Below, piece after piece: positions 63,664 to 64,000 of a stretch of 64,000 nt of DNA. Positions within the stretch are counted from its first letter, which is position 1; the number at the start of each line of letters is the position of its first letter. The notes under the pieces were generated by a model. It was not told where the DNA came from and searched no databases. It saw only the letters and a program-made list of their open reading frames with translations. The stretch spans positions 62,001-126,000 of the forward strand of contig NZ_NJIG01000005.1 of the NCBI RefSeq assembly GCF_002209535.1, read 5' to 3'. Both the position numbers and the translations under genes were made by a program. This DNA is from Achromobacter marplatensis. Its GTDB lineage: Bacteria > Pseudomonadota > Gammaproteobacteria > Burkholderiales > Burkholderiaceae_B.

Positions 63664-64000
63664 TCAAGATTTCTGGCCTGCGGCCTTGTCCTGCTGCGCA
63701 GGTTCTGCCGGTTTGGCGCCCGGTTGCGGGGCGGATTCCGCCGGCTTGGCGCCCGGTTGTGCGGGAGCCTGGCCGCCCGGCGCGGGCGTGCCATTCTTTT
63801 TCCACTCGCTGGCCTGCACCGGCGCACCCGGACGAACCTTCTGGAACCCTTCCACCACAACCACGTCGCCCGCCTTCAAGCCGCTGGTGACAAGCCAATT
63901 GCTCTTGATGGCGCCGCCGGTGGTGACCGGAATCTGCTCGATCTTGTTGTCCTTGACCAGCATCAGGCTCTGCAAGCCGTCCGCCGTGCGCTGCAGCGCC
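63664..64000 (-). CDS. RND periplasmic adaptor (MexA/AcrA type), C-terminal part only
   Basis: The last 111 codons of a membrane-fusion protein that runs off the window end. Reading inward from 64000, the frame gives ALQRTADGLQSLMLVKDNKI, then KAGDVVVVEGFQKVRPGAPV, both standard for the membrane-proximal domain of AcrA/MexA. The C-terminal tail of about 45 residues is Pro/Ala/Gly-rich and contains two copies of PGAKPAE. It is the first gene of the pump in the transcript order; its start and the likely regulator gene lie outside the window. Confidence 0.92.
   Translation of the reverse strand, partial: ALQRTADGLQSLMLVKDNKIEQIPVTTGGAIKSNWLVTSGLKAGDVVVVEGFQKVRPGAPVQASEWKKNGTPAPGGQAPAQPGAKPAESAPQPGAKPAEPAQQDKAAGQKS

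Overview
This is a 64 kb stretch of GC-rich, densely coded chromosome from a betaproteobacterium, almost certainly Alcaligenaceae and most likely Achromobacter (Bordetella is the main alternative). This is inferred from the many LysR-plus-Bug (tripartite tricarboxylate) solute-binding protein modules, a MexAB-OprM-type pump placed directly upstream of pdxJ-acpS-nagZ-uvrC-pgsA, and a ccoNOQP-ccoG-fixH locus. No tRNA, rRNA, insertion sequence, phage gene or CRISPR array was seen. The window is ordinary core/accessory chromosome with many small catabolic modules.

Layout, left to right. 1-2.1 kb: opine-dehydrogenase-like and 3-hydroxyacyl-CoA-dehydrogenase-like genes, the end of an operon that begins outside the window. 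2.1-3.3 kb: class C beta-lactamase. 3.4-4.9 kb: tandem glycine riboswitch and a DadA-type flavin amino-acid dehydrogenase. 4.9-11.6 kb: MHS transporter, divergent MocR/GabR-type regulator, and a three-gene ATGA-coupled operon encoding an M20 hydrolase, an APH-fold kinase resembling hydroxylysine kinase, and a class III PLP enzyme resembling phosphoethanolamine/phosphohydroxylysine phospho-lyases. The two promoter regions share a TGGCTAT-based element, so this looks like one regulon for a phosphorylate-then-eliminate amino-alcohol pathway.

11.7-23 kb: regulators (GlxA-type, AraC), small conserved proteins, an esterase, a hemolysin III-type membrane protein, a flavin monooxygenase, a TauE exporter, a GST and a YadGH-like ABC exporter. 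23.1-28.3 kb: sugar-acid catabolic module (DapA-type aldolase, rhamnonate-dehydratase-like enolase-superfamily enzyme, PdxA-like dehydrogenase, Bug protein, divergent LysR). 28.4-35.6 kb: PhnA/YjdM and a full cbb3 oxidase locus with two perfect FNR/ANR boxes. Its CcoI position is occupied by a P1B-ATPase membrane scaffold that lacks all recognisable soluble ATPase domains.

35.7-40.4 kb: biotin genes bioA | bioF-bioH-like-bioC/bioD, with BioC and BioD fused in one reading frame; bioB is absent here. 40.5-44.6 kb: CaiB CoA-transferase, CitE-like lyase, Bug protein and LysR. 44.6-54 kb: LysR/zinc alcohol dehydrogenase, isocitrate lyase, QueF, di-heme cytochrome c peroxidase, a LysR/D-malate dehydrogenase pair resembling dmlR-dmlA, and an MFS transporter. 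54-64 kb: one minus-strand gene run from a truncated periplasmic adaptor through RND pump, outer-membrane channel, pdxJ, acpS, nagZ, uvrC and pgsA.

The most unusual items are the domain-stripped CcoI, the BioC-BioD fusion with an internal ribosome-binding site, and the MocR-controlled kinase/phospho-lyase/M20 module. All calls are from reading the sequence and from memory of families; no database search was run.
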